A stretch of DNA of 64,000 bases from Ehretia macrophylla (taxonomy: Eukaryota > Streptophyta > Magnoliopsida > Boraginales > Ehretiaceae), in contig CM075767.1 of assembly GCA_037974665.1 (NCBI GenBank), forward strand, positions 3,629,501 to 3,693,500. The letters are read 5' to 3'. The notes beneath the pieces were generated by a model. The model did no database searches and had not been told where the DNA came from. It saw only the letters and a program-made list of their open reading frames with translations. Shown here in pieces: positions 9,512-21,162 of this stretch. A program made the position numbers and the translations under genes. Each line of letters starts with the position of its first letter. Position 1 is the first letter of the stretch.

Positions 9512-11948
9512 ATTCAAAAAATAAGTGCTCATTTGTTTCACAGCCCATGTAGCAAAAAACACAATTAGAATTATCTTGAATGCCCCAAGAAACAAGTCTG
9601 TACTTAGTTGTCAACTTATTCAAGATTGCAAGCCAAGTGATGAAACTATGTTTAGGGAGCTTAAACCAATGAATCTTATCCCTTTTAACTCTAATGTTTT
9701 CCCAAGTCTTTTTGAAAGAGAACTTCCAATTAGAAACATGAGCCTAGTTGAAAGTATCATCATCATCATTAGGAGCTAAAATAACACCGGGGTGGAGATT
9801 TGCCAATGCAGGAGGGTGATGAGGCCAAATCCAATTATGGTTATAGATGATATCTGCAACTCTAGCATCAAAAGATGGATAGAAGGTGTCTATCCCATAA
9901 AAAGTACAAAGATTTCCTGAAAAATGCCAGTTATTATGCCAGAAAAAAGTAGAGATACCATTACCAATACAGTGAGTAATGAAGGTTTTAGCCAAACATC
10001 TGAGTTGCAAGATTTTTCTCCAAGTCCAGCTGCAATCTTTGGGGATAGAGAGAGTCCAAATGCATTTGTCTTTGATGTGGTTAGTCCAAACCCAATTCGC
10101 CCAAAGAGAATAACGAGATGAATAAAATCTCCAGAAAAGCTTGGGGAGAGCAGTTTTGTTTGTTTCCTCAATTTTCCGAATACCAAGGCCACCCTCATCA
10201 AATGGTTTAAAAACATTAGCCCAGGCAACCTTCTGGCCAACTCCACGCCACAAGAAAGCACGAAATTTGCATTCAATGACAGAAATAAGGCCTTTTGGAA
10301 GAAAAAGTGAGCTAGTCCAATGAGTATACATACCAGACAAAACAGACTTGATCAATTGAAGGCGACCCGCAAAAGAAAGCCAGCGAGTAGACCAGTGATC
10401 AATTCTTTTTGAAATTTTATCAATGATAGCCTGGCAATCAGATTTTCGGAGTCTACCAGAAATGAGAGGAACACCAAGGTATTTAACTGGAAAGGAACCC
10501 TTTTCAAAGCCAAGAATAGCAAAAATCAAGTTAATCTTCTCCTTAGAACAATTGCCATAGTAAATTTCACTCTTTTAAGGATTGCAAAACAATCCCAAAC
10601 ATTTGTGGAAATTAGCCAGAGTAGTAGAGATAGATCTAATAGTATGCTCATCAGCTTTACAAAAAATAAGGAGATCATCCGCAAAACAGAGATGGTTGAG
10701 CTTAAGTTCTGCACATTTGGGGTGAAACAGAAATCCAGTGGAGGAGTGAAGCATGTTCAACATACCAGTCAAAATTTCCATAGTAATGACAAAGAGATAG
10801 GGTGAAAGATGATCACCTTGGCGAACACCTTTAGATCCAGGAAAATAACCTTCAAGACTTCTATTAATGGCAACAGAAAATCTTGTGGTACAAATACATT
10901 CCATAATCCAGCCAACAAACATATCAGGAAACCCAAATGCACAAAGAGCTTGATAGATGAAATCCCAGTGGACAGAATCAAAAGCTTTCATAAGATCCAC
11001 TTTCATAGTGCATCTTGGAGAAAGGCCACCTTTGGAATAATTTCTAACAAGATCCTGAGCAATAAGAATATTATCCAGCATCATTCTATTCTCAATAAAA
11101 GCATATTGATTATGAGAGATAATATGAAGAAGACAACCCTTAAGTCGATTCGCATTGATCTTAGAGATGCATTTATAAATCGTATTACAACAAGAAATGG
11201 GCCTAAAGTCCTTAACCAATGAGGGAGAGCCAATTTTGGGAACAAGTGCAATAATGGTTGAATTGATCTCCTTCAAAAGAGTAGTAGAATGAAAGAAAGA
11301 GAGAACAGCTTCCGTAACATCATTTCCCACAATATGCCAAGCAATCTTGTAGAAATGAGCAGTAAAGCCATCAGGTCCAGGACTTTTACTGCTATTGAGA
11401 GAAAACATCACCTTTTTAATTTCATCGGCAGTCACAGGAGCAATCATTTGATGGCGATTCTCCATAGGGACAGTTTGATGCACAAGGGGAAGAATATTTT
11501 CCATAAGAACAGGCCTGTGTCTAGGTGAATTAGGACCAAGAAGATTAGAAAAGAAATCCACAATCTCAGTACGCATCTCATCCTCATTCATGGTAGAACT
11601 ACCATCAGAACGAGAAAGTTTAGTGATAGAATTGCGAGAATGTCTGCCTCTGATCACCTTATGAAAGTAAGCCAAATTAGAGTCTCCATATTTAAGCCAT
11701 TGGATCCTGGATTTCTGCCTGAGAATATCCTCTTGAGCAATGGAAAGGGATTTCAGTTCCTTGAGAAGAGATTTCTCCTGAGCAATAATATTGTCATTCC
11801 CAAGACCAGAAAGTAAAAGATGCTGGAGATGAGAGATTTTATCCTAAAGAGACCGAATTCTGGTATTAGCATTGTGAAAAAAATTAGCATTGAAATCCTT
11901 GAGTGCTTTATTCAAGACTTTTTGTTTCTGGACAAACCGGTACATAGG
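9512..11948 (-). pseudogene. LINE b ORF2, reverse transcriptase and zf-RVT region
   Basis: ORF2 of L1-type LINEs encodes endonuclease and reverse transcriptase for target-primed integration. This piece shows the RT fingers motif KSPGPDGF (about 11370), FRPISCCNTIYK (11180), KAFDSVHWDF (10970), GVRQGD (10820) and the catalytic FADD box (10680), then the thumb and the zf-RVT region. Stops occur near 11843 and 10576, and frame damage near 9743. The N-terminal endonuclease continues at 21925 on the other side of element X; the C-terminus is at 8207-8550. Confidence 0.85.
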
Positions 11949-12721
11949 TAATGCGAACTAGCCATCCACATTCATTGCACTATTTGGATGAATTTTCCAA
12001 CAAAGATTCAAGTCAAGATTCTATTTTCTAGATTCAAGAACTTCAAGATTCTTCAAGAAGTTTCAAAAAGATTTGAAGATTTGGTCAAGATTTGATTTCT
12101 TTGTAATTCTATCATAGTTTTAGTTTAAGTTTAATTTGCATTCTTGTTATTTCCTAGGGTCCACTATGGACGAATTTAGGTGTTCACACTAGGAAAAAGA
12201 CTTTCTTGGGCTGCAAGAATAGGTGTTCACACTAGAAAGGAGCTTTTCTTGGGCTACAAGTTTGCTTCCTTTTTAGTTACTATTCACGTCACTATTCACG
12301 TGAATAGTAAATAGGAGTCTTTTCTTGGTCTTCAAGTTTGTTTCCTTTGACCTAGTTACTATTCACGTTTTTCCTACTTGGGCTAGGGTTTAGGAGTCCT
12401 TTTCTAAGCAGGATACTTATTTGTTATTGCCTATATAAGACACTTTTTGTAATAATAAAGTTAGACAATTCTGAAATTAAATATGTGAGATTATTCTCCT
12501 TAAGTTCTCAAGAACTTTTCGAACTTATCAAGATTATTCTTGTGGCGTTCACCTTTGACTTATCAAACGAGATTTCCATCCTCGTTTGTGGCGTCCTCAA
12601 CTATACCAAGGTTCTAGCTTTGCTAAGCATAGGGTCGCGGTTCCATCCATTCCTGAAAGGTCTTGGGGTCGTTGCCATATTTGGTGTTGGGTCGCGTCAC
12701 ATGTTGGCGTGGTTCGTATCA
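11949..12721 (+). repeat. 5' LTR of element X (773 bp)
   Basis: The LTR runs from TAATGCGAACTAGCC (first G mutated to A relative to TGATG) to GTTCGTATCA and is followed two bases later by the primer site. The heat-shock array at 12052-12069 has lost its last unit (AAA for GAA). The G-box palindrome and TATA box are present. Confidence 0.9.
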
Positions 12722-12723
12722 GT

Positions 12724-12735
12724 TGGTATCAGAGC
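12724..12735 (+). other. Primer-binding site of X (tRNA-iMet)
   Basis: TGGTATCAGAGC is the standard complement of the 3' end of plant initiator methionine tRNA and lies two bases after the 5' LTR. Confidence 0.88.
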
Positions 12736-13527
12736 TTAGATTTATCAGGTTTGCCTATCATTTTCTTATTTTCTTGGTCAAATTCGTGTGTCTAGGTTAG
12801 GTTTCAATTTTCTTTCTTCGTTCTTGATTGAGTCTTGCTGTCAATTCCTTTTCTTGTGTCTTGTTTTTCAATTCCGTTTCTTGGTATCAATTGGCCAAAC
12901 CCTAAAAGCGTGAACTAGGGTTTCTTGTGCTTCTAAATTTGAATTCTTGTGACTTGTTCATTGTGTTTCGTTTCTGGAAAAGAAAAAAACAGAAAAGGAA
13001 AGTCAAGAAAAGAAAGAAAAACAAACAAAAAAACGAAAAAAAAGAAAGATAGTGAAGGTCTGAAACAAATATTTGTTGAATCAGCCTTCAATACCAAACT
13101 TTTCTGAAGGGAAATGACGTTCTGAGCATAACTCACTGCTTTGCAGTGAGCACCACCCTCTTTTGGCCAAATTCCATCGTTTACTATGTGTTTTTGACGA
13201 TTTTTGTGTTTTCGCATAGATTTTCTTTAACTTTTCCAATCACTCTAGGTTTCTTTTTCCTTCTTTGTCTTAACTGTTGGTTCTAATCTTGTTCCCCACG
13301 TCTTAGAGGACTTTTTGCAAAAAAAAAATCAAAAAAATTCAAAAAATGAAAATTCAGATTTCGTGACAGATTTGTTACGCTGCTTTGGATCCCTTCTTGA
13401 TATTCTAGGTTAGTTTTTAGAGAACTTAAAGAAGAATACGAGTGGTAAAAGGCAGTGTGTGTGAGATTAATAGAGGATAAAAGCCAATTGAGTTGAGAGA
13501 AACACGTGAGGGAGTTTAATTTCAACC
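12736..13527 (+). other. Leader of element X
   Basis: This is the non-coding leader between primer site and gag. It has A- and T-rich tracts and shares blocks with the leaders of Y, C, D and F, such as the CCACCCTCTTTTGGCCAAATTCC-like segment near 13150. Confidence 0.7.
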
Positions 13528-13821
13528 ATGTCTCAAACTCAAGGGAACAACACAAACGAAGAAGGTCAACAAGCCGCTGCTCCGAATTTAAAGATGCAGG
13601 CATTGATGGGGGAGATGAGATGGATGATGTGGGCTGAATTGTTTCAACTACATGAGAGGTTGGATAGGGTTGAAGAGAGCACAAAGGGCACATCCACAAG
13701 TTGCTCCAAACGCACAAAGGAGGAACAGGTTGCACAGAGGAGTTGAACTGTTTCCCGAGGACATACCACATGGTCTACCACCTAGGCTGGTCTTTGAACC
13801 TGGAGGATTTGAGGACAAATC
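13528..13821 (+). pseudogene. gag: Gag N-terminal remnant of element X fused to the pre-RT/integrase tail
   Basis: The start at 13528 gives a 72-codon frame beginning MSQTQGNNTNEEGQQ, which matches the gag start of D and F. It stops at 13746, and another frame then gives FPEDIPHGLPPRLVFEPGG. Capsid, zinc knuckle and protease are all deleted, as are RT and integrase. Element Y is inserted at 13822, within GAGGACAAATCC, duplicating AAATC. Confidence 0.8.
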
Positions 13822-14761
13822 TAATACGAACCACGCCAACATGTGACGCGACCCAACACCAAATATGGCAAACGACCCCAAGACCTTTCAGGAATGGATG
13901 GAACCGCGACCCTATGCTTAGCAAAGCTAGAACCTTGGTATAGTTGAGGACGCCACAAACGAGGATGGAGATCTCGTTTGATAAGTCAGAGTTGAACGCC
14001 ACAAGAATAATCTTGATAAGTTCGAAAAAGTCCTTGAGAACTTAAGAAGAATAATCTCACAAATTTAATATCAAAGTTGTCTTTTTTTATTTCTTGCAAA
14101 TCAGCCTTATATAGGCAAAGAACAAATAAGTTTCCTAATTAGAAAAGACTCCTAAACCCTAGCTGAAATAGAAAAACGTGAATAGTAACTAGGTCAAAGG
14201 AAACAAACTTGGAGACCAAGAAAAGACTCCTATTAACTATTCACGTGAATAGTAATTAAAAAGGAAGCAAACTTGCAGCCCAAGAAAAACTCCTTTCTAG
14301 TGTGAACACCTAATCTTGCAGCCCAAGAAAGTCTCTTTCCTAGTGTGAACACCTAAATTCGTCCATAGGGAATTAAACTAAAACTAAAAACTAAAACTAG
14401 GATAGAATTACAAAGAAATCAAATCTTGACTAAATCTTCAAATCTTCTTGAAACTTCTTGAAGAATCTTGAAGTTTTTGAATCTTGAAAATAGAATCTTG
14501 ACTTGAATCTTTCCTGGAAAATTCGCCCAAAAGGTTCAATGAATGTGGACGCCTAGTTGGCTTTCTTGTGGATCTACTTGGAGGAGTAACACCAGCCCTT
14601 CTTTATCTCTACTAGCCAACGCACTTTCCTCTTGTTGTAGAACTTTCTCAACCAAATTATTCAGCTCTTCCTTGAAGCTTTTAGCATGAGCTCTTGTCAC
14701 TGGACCAACTGGCACTTGCATTGAATCTGGAACATTCCTAGCAGCCTTGATGTCCTCATCA
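13822..14761 (-). repeat. 3' LTR of element Y (940 bp, long form)
   Basis: On the minus strand it starts TGATGAGGACATCAAGG directly after the polypurine tract AAGAGGAGGGGAA and ends GTTCGTATTA (mutated CA). Its first ~225 bp are the end of the pol reading frame. A perfect heat-shock array lies at 14445-14462. Confidence 0.9.
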
Positions 14762-17700
14762 TTCCCCTCCTCTTGAGAAGGATTTGCCCTCAAATCGTCA
14801 CCTATATCAAAAGGACTTAAATCAGTAACATTGAAAGTAGCACTAACACTGTACTCACCTGGCAAATCAAGTCTGTAGGCATTATCATTGATCCGCTCGA
14901 GGACTTGAAAAGGACCATCTCCTCTAGGTAGCAACTTAGAACGTCGTTGTGCTGGAAATCTTTCTTTCCTCATGTGTACCCACACCCAATCTCCAGGCTC
15001 AAAGACCAGCTTGCGACGTCCCTTGTTAGCTTGCTTGATATATTGTTCAGTTCTTCTCTCTATGTTGAGGCGTGCTCGCTCATGGAGTTGTTTCACAAAT
15101 TCTGCCTTCTTCTTACCATCTAAGTTCACATGCTCAGACACAGGTAAAGGTGATAAATCCAAAGGAGTTAAAGGATTAAAACCATAAACAATTTCAAAAG
15201 GTGAAAGCTTAGTAGCAGAACGAACAGTACGATTATATGCAAACTCAACATGTGGTAAACAATCTTCCCAAGTCCTAATGTTCTTACTTATGATAGCCCT
15301 CAATAATGAAGATAAAGTCTTATTAACTACTTCTGTTTGACCATCAGTTTGAGGATGACAAGTTGTAGAAAACAAAAGTTTTGTCCCTAGCTTGCCCCAA
15401 CAAAGTCTTCCAAAAGTAACTTAAGAACTTAGCATCACGATCTGAAACAATTGTCCTAGGCATACCATGCAACCTAACAATCTCCCTGAAGAACAAATCT
15501 GCAACATTAGAAGCATCGTCAGTCTTATGACAAGGGATAAAATGAGCCATCTTAGAAAATCTATCCACAACAACAAAAATTGAATCCTTTCCACGCCTAC
15601 TCCTAGGTAAACCCAAAACAAAATCCATTGAAATATCAATCCAAGGTGAACTAGGAATAGGTAGTGGTGTGTACAATCCATGTGGCTGAACCCTAGACTT
15701 AGCTTGCCTACAAGTAACACATCTTCCACAAGTTCTCTCAACATCCCGTTTCATGTGTGGCCAATAAAAGTGCTCTTGCAAAATAGCTAAAGTCTTAGCA
15801 ACCCCAAAGTGTCCCATTAAACCACCACCATGGGATTCCCTAACTAACACTTTAAAGAACAGTTAGGCACACACAACTTATTTTCTCTAAACAAAAACCC
15901 TTTATTCCTATAGAACTTACCTTCTGCAGATTTCTCACTAGCACTATAAACTTCACTAAAGTCGTGGTCATCTTGATATAGGTCCTTAATATGCTCAAAA
16001 CCCAGAAATTTAGCATCAAGAGTAGAGATTAAGGCATACCTTCTTGACAATGCATCTGCAACCACGTTTTCCTTACCTTGTTTATAGCAAATGACATATG
16101 GAAAAGTCTCAATGAACTCAACCCACCTAGCATGTCTCTTATTCAGCTTGTGTTGACCCTTTAAATGCTTCAAGGATTCATGATCTGTATGAATTACAAA
16201 CTCCTTTGGCCATAGGTAGTGCTGCCATGTCTCCAAAGCTCGAACCAAAGCATACAACTCTTTGTCATAGGTTGGGTAGTTAAGTGCAGCCCCACTAAGC
16301 TTCTCGCTAAAGTATGCAAGGGATCTTCCTTCTTGCATAAGAACAGCTCCTACACCTACACCTGAAGCATCACATTCAATTTCAAACGTTTTAGTGAAAT
16401 TAGGTAAAGCAAGTAATGGAGCATGAGTAAGCTTGTATTTAATAAGCTGAAACGCCTTCGCTTGATCTTCACCCCATTTGAACCCAACGTTTTTCTTGAT
16501 AACTTCAGTGAGTGGTGCTGTGATGGTGCTAAAATCTTTCACGAACCTCCTGTAAAAGCCAGCAAGTCGATGGAAACTTCTAACATCACCTACATTTGAG
16601 GGGGTTGGCCATTCTTGGATGGCTTTGATCTTCTCTTCATCAACCTCAATACCTTTAGTACTAACAACAAAACCTAGGAAAACAAGCTTATCCGTGCAAA
16701 AAGTACACTTTTTGAGGTTAGCATACAACTTCTCCTTTCTAAGGACATCCAAAACTGAATTTAAATGTGAAACATGTTCATGCAAACTCTTGCTATAAAC
16801 CAGAATATCATCAAAATAAACAACAACAAATTTACCAATGAAAGCACGCAAAACATGATTCATTAAGCGCATGAAAGTACTAGGTGCGTTAGTTAATCCA
16901 AAAGGCATGACTAACCACTCATACAATCCATATTTAGTTTTAAATGCTGTTTTCCATTCATCTCATTCTTTCATTCTTATCTGATGGTATCCACTTTTAA
17001 GATCAATCTTAGAAAACACACAAGAACCATGCAACTCATCTAACATATCATCTAAGCGAGGAATATGATGTCTATACTTTACTGTTATGTTATTGATGGC
17101 TCTGCAATCAACACACATCCTCCATGTCCCATCCTTCTTAGGCACTAAAATTACAGGAACTGCACAAGGACTCATGCTTTCTCTCACGTACCCTTTCTCC
17201 AGCAACTCTTCGATTTGCCTTTGAAGCTCCTTCGTCTCCTCTGGATTGCTCCTATAAGCTGGACGATTTGGAATTGAGGCTCCAGGTACGAAATCTATCT
17301 GATGTTCAATTCCTCGAAAAGGTGGTAGACCATGTGGTATCTCATCGGGAAACACATCCTCAAAGTCCTGCAAGAGAGAAACAACAACACTAGGCAATGC
17401 AGAGTCAAGTTGGTTAGTGTTTAAAAGAGCCTCTTTGTACATAAGTACAATCATTGGCCTTTTTGAAATCAAAGCTCTCTTAACCTCACTTGCTTTTGCA
17501 TAGAAATTTCTTTGTTTTCCCTCTGTTTTTACCTCCTTGGCCGAATTCTTTTCTCTCCTCACTACCTTTCCAGATTCGGCCTTGCTTTTGTTCTTTTCAT
17601 TCTCAATCTTTTGCTCACTCAAATTCTTTTGATCACTCAAGTTATTTTGATCACTCAATTTTTGTAACCTCACTTGATCCTCATAGACTTGTTTTGGTGT

Positions 17701-18552
17701 CATTGGAACTAGAGTGATTGTCCGTTGATTGAACATGAATGAGTACTTGTTGGTGAAGCCATCATGTTGTACACGTTGATCAAATTGCCATGGTCTTCCC
17801 AAAAGAAGATGTCCAGCATGCATAGGTACCACATCACACAATACTTCATCCTCATATTTTCCAATGCGAAACGGCACCACAACCTGTTTTGTAACCCTTA
17901 CCTCACCACAATCATTCAACCATTGCAACTTGTATGGACGTGGATGCTTAATTGTTGTGAGCCCTAGCTTGTCAACCATTGAAGCACTAGCAACGTTAGT
18001 ACAACTACCACCATCAATAATAACACTACATACCTTATCTTTCACGTGGCAGCGGGTATGAAAGATGTTCTCACGTTGCACTACTTCTTCCTCCTCTTTA
18101 GCTTGCAAGCTCAAAGCTCGTCGTGCCACTAATCCAAGCATCTTTCCATAATCTGCCCCAAATCCCTCTTCTTCACCTACTTCGGTGTCCTCTAGTATGG
18201 GCATGACATCAAAATGTATTTCGTCTTCGGACTCAATCTCACCACTCTCCAAGACTACCAATGCTTGCTTGTTTGGGCATTGGCTTCCAATGTGTCCCCG
18301 TCCCTGACATTTAAAGCATTTAATATCACTAGAACGAGTTGTAGGAGGGGCTGTTTTACCTTGAGAAGTCGTGGCATAGGTGGATGTTTTGGGCTCAGGC
18401 TTGACCTTATATATTCTTTCAAACCTCTCATGTATTTGTTCAAATTCAGCTCTCATCATCTGTCTCATCTCTCCCAAAAAAGCTTGCAACTGTAAATTCA
18501 GAAGTGGTTGTTGAGCTTCTACTTTTGTGTCATCCTCTTGATTATGAGCCAT
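14536..18552 (-). pseudogene. pol: Gag-pol of element Y: NC, protease, RT, RNase H, integrase, LTR-encoded tail
   Basis: The start MAHNQEDDTK at 18552 leads into about 48 N-terminal residues, then directly into the KPEPK linker; the capsid domain is absent. Next come the zinc knuckle CFKCQGRGHIGSQC (about 18275-18318), protease IDGGS (about 18015), RT with DLKSGYHQIRM and catalytic FDDILVYSK (about 16800), RNase H with ECDASG and [10 protein letters not shown], integrase HHCC, then MDF, SDRD and the TDGQTE segment that supplies the DDE residues. The C-terminus reads into the 3' LTR with [16 protein letters not shown], like the CRM-clade tail. Damage: TGA replacing a glycine codon at 16963-16965, and frameshifts near 15848 and 15408. 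Confidence 0.88.
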
Positions 18553-19422
18553 GATTGAATTTCACTCCCTCACGTGTTTCGCTCAACTCACTTTAGCTTT
18601 TACCCTCTAATAATCTCATGCACTCTGCCTTTTTCCTCTCGTATTCTCCTTCAAGTTCCCTAGAACTAATCAAGAGTACCAAGATAGGCACTAAAGCAGC
18701 GTATTACTTTTTTTTTCAAAATTTGATGATTTTTTTTTTCAGACCTCTAAGACTCTGGAAACAAGGTTAGATAAAGAAACTTGAATAAAACTCATAGAAA
18801 TAAGGAAAGTTGAGAAAAATCTAATAGAAAACACAAAAATGCCCAAAACTCATACTAAACAATGGAATTTAGCCCTAAGAGGGTAGTGCCCACAGCTAAG
18901 ATGTGGGTTATGCTCAGAACGTCGTTTCCCTTCAGAAAAGCTTGGCCACGAAGGCTAATTCAACAAAAAAAGTTTTTTTTCTGTTCACTGTTTTGCTTCT
19001 TTTTTTTTTTCAGCTCTGAAATTTTTTTTTTCTTTTTTGATATTTTCTTGACCTTTCTTTTCTTTTCTTGATGTTCCTTTTTTGATTTTCAGAAACGAAA
19101 ACAATGACTAAGTAACCAAGATTTCAGATTTGAGCACACAACCAATTAGGGTTTTGTCCTAATTGAAAACCTTAACCCTACCCACGGATTTGATGAGAAA
19201 ACAAGAAAATACTTGAAAGCAAGACACGGATTTCAACAAGAAAACAGACTTGAAACACAAGATAAGAAACAAAATTGAGGTCAGAACGGAATTGAAACAC
19301 AACCAAAAACGAATTGGCAGCAAGACACAATCAAGAACAAAGAAAGGAATTTAAACCTAGACCTAGACTCACGGAATTAACTAAGAAAACAAGGAAAGGA
19401 TAGGCAAACCTGATAAACCTAA
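18553..19422 (-). other. Leader of element Y
   Basis: This non-coding leader between primer site and gag has long T-rich tracts and shares blocks with the leaders of C, D and F. Confidence 0.7.
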
Positions 19423-19435
19423 GCTCTGATTACCA
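19423..19435 (-). other. Primer-binding site of Y, with one extra base
   Basis: On the minus strand it reads TGGTAATCAGAGC, the tRNA-iMet complement with an additional A after TGGTA. Element D has the same variant; element X has the canonical form. Confidence 0.75.
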
Positions 19436-19437
19436 AC

Positions 19438-21138
19438 TGATACGAACCAGGCCAACATGTGACGCGACCCAACACCAAATATGGCAAACGACCCTAAGAC
19501 CTTTCAGGAATGGATGGAACCGCGACCCTATACTTAGAAAAGCTAGAACCTTGGTATAGTTGAGGACGCCACAAACGAGGATGGAGATCTCGTTTGATAA
19601 GTCAGAGTTGAACGCCACAAGAATAATCTTGATAAGTTTGAAAAAGTCCTTGAGAACTTAAGAAGAATAATCTCACAAATTTAATATCAAAGTTGTCTTT
19701 TTTTATTTCTTGCAAATCAGCTTTATATAGGCAAAGAACAAATAAGTTTCCTAATTAGAAAAGACTCCTAAACCCTAGCTGAAATAGAAAAACGTGAATA
19801 GTAACTAGGTCAAAGGAAACAAACTTGGTGACACTTTTCATTGGGCTCATTGCAATAATGGGATTTTCTCATTCAAGAAAACTTGGAACAGAATAAGGGA
19901 AATTAGAGTGAAAATTCATTGGTATAAACTTGTTTGGTTCCAAAACTGCATTCCGAAGCACAGTTTCATCTCTTGGCTTGCTTTTCAGAATAAACTAGCC
20001 ACTCTACAAAGACTCGTCTCTTGGGGCATTCAAAACAATTCTAATTGCATTCTTTGCTACATGGGATGTGAAACAAATGAGCATCTTTTCTTTGAATGCT
20101 CTTTCACTAAAAGAATTTGGCAACGAGGTCTACTTGCTCTCTCTCTTGATCAAACACTTTATACTCTTTCGAGCTTCATGGACATCTCACATACTATCCA
20201 ACACAAGAACTATGATGCAAAGACACAAATTTTCAGAACTTTTCTTTGTGCAGCAATTTACCACATTTGGATGGAAAGAAATCGACGATTGTTCAATGAG
20301 GAAGCCTACACTGAGGAACACATTTTCAACAACATTCGTAGTGATGTCACATCGAAGATCATCATGGGTCGAAAATTTGCTCCCTCCAATCTCAACAGAC
20401 GAACTTTGTTTGATTGGGGGATTTACGATTTTGCCTGATTCAATGTTGGCTTTTTTCAATTTTTTGTTTTCATTTTGTTCATGAACTTATTTGTACTTTG
20501 ATTGTACCTTGATGTACTTTTATTTTCATTTTAATATACTACCACTGAATTAACAAAAAAAAAAAAAAAAAACTTGGAGACCAAGAAAAGACTCCTATTA
20601 ACTATTCACGTGAATAGTGACGTGAATAGTAACTAAAAAGGAAGCAAACTTGCAGCCCAAGAAAAACTCCTTTCTAGTGTGAACACCTAATCTTGCAGCC
20701 CAAGAAAGTCTCTTTCCTAGTGTGAACACCTAAATTCGTCCATAGGGAATTAAACTAAAACTAAAAACTAAAACTAGGATAGAATTACAAAGAAATCAAA
20801 TCTTGATTAAATCTTCAAATCTTCTTGAAACTTCTTGAAGAATCTTGAAGTTCTTGAATCTTGAAAATAGAATCTTGACTTGAATCTTTGCTGGAAAATT
20901 CGCCCAAAAGGTTCAATGAATGTGGACGCCTTGTTGGCTTTCTTGTGGATCTACTTGGAGGAGTAACACCAACCCTTCTTCATCTCTACTAGCCAACGCA
21001 CTTTCCTCTTGTTGTAGAACTTTCTCAACCAAATTATTCAGCTCTTCCTTGAACCTTTTAGCGCGAGCTCTTGTCACTGGACCAACTGGCACTTGCATCG
21101 AATCTGGAACATTCCTAGCAGCCTTGATGTCCTCATCA
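19438..21138 (-). repeat. 5' LTR of element Y, interrupted by a LINE fragment
   Basis: The LTR starts (minus strand) TGATGAGGACATC at 21138 and ends GTTCGTATCA at 19438. LINE g (19829-20569) is inserted within it. Without the insert it is about 950 bp and matches the 3' LTR of Y closely. It contains a perfect heat-shock array at 20822-20839. Confidence 0.88.
19821..20577 (+). mobile_element. LINE g: 5'-truncated LINE 3' end within the LTR of Y
   Basis: The body is 19829-20569, with an A-tail of about 18, and the duplication AAACTTGG occurs at 19821-19828 and 20570-20577 (part may hide in the A-run). It carries an open frame from the truncation point to a stop near 20438, encoding the zf-RVT-type C-terminus of ORF2: NGIFSFKKTW, CIPKHSFISWLAFQNKL, CILCYMGCETNEHLFF, LCAAIYHIWMERNRR. 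The frame is uninterrupted, so this is probably one of the youngest insertions. Confidence 0.88.
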
Positions 21139-21162
21139 AAATCCTTCTCAAGAGGGGAGGAA

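Larger units (their letters stand above)
13822..21138 (-). mobile_element. Element Y: CRM-like element with polymerase but without capsid
   Basis: Y is inserted in X with a perfect 5-bp duplication, AAATC, at 13817-13821 and 21139-21143. It has a 3' LTR (13822-14761), a gag-pol region (14536-18552), leader, primer site and 5' LTR (19438-21138, interrupted by a LINE fragment). It is the only copy in this window with RT, RNase H and integrase. Its Gag lacks the capsid domain and pol carries one stop and two frameshifts, so it is now inactive. Motifs, tRNA-iMet priming and pol extension into the 3' LTR point to the CRM clade of chromoviruses. Confidence 0.9.

Noticed and set aside
9281..9595. 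Single protein joining a LINE ORF2 segment to a Pol tail
   Set aside because: It is an accidental fusion frame across the boundary of the solo LTR inserted in LINE b.
12724..12735. tRNA gene at the TGGTATCAGAGC sites
   Set aside because: Only the 12-13 bases complementary to the tRNA 3' end are present, at the LTR edge; they are primer sites.
14536..15375. Classical chromodomain at the integrase C-terminus of Y
   Set aside because: No chromodomain aromatic pattern is visible; the tail resembles the CRM-type motif instead.
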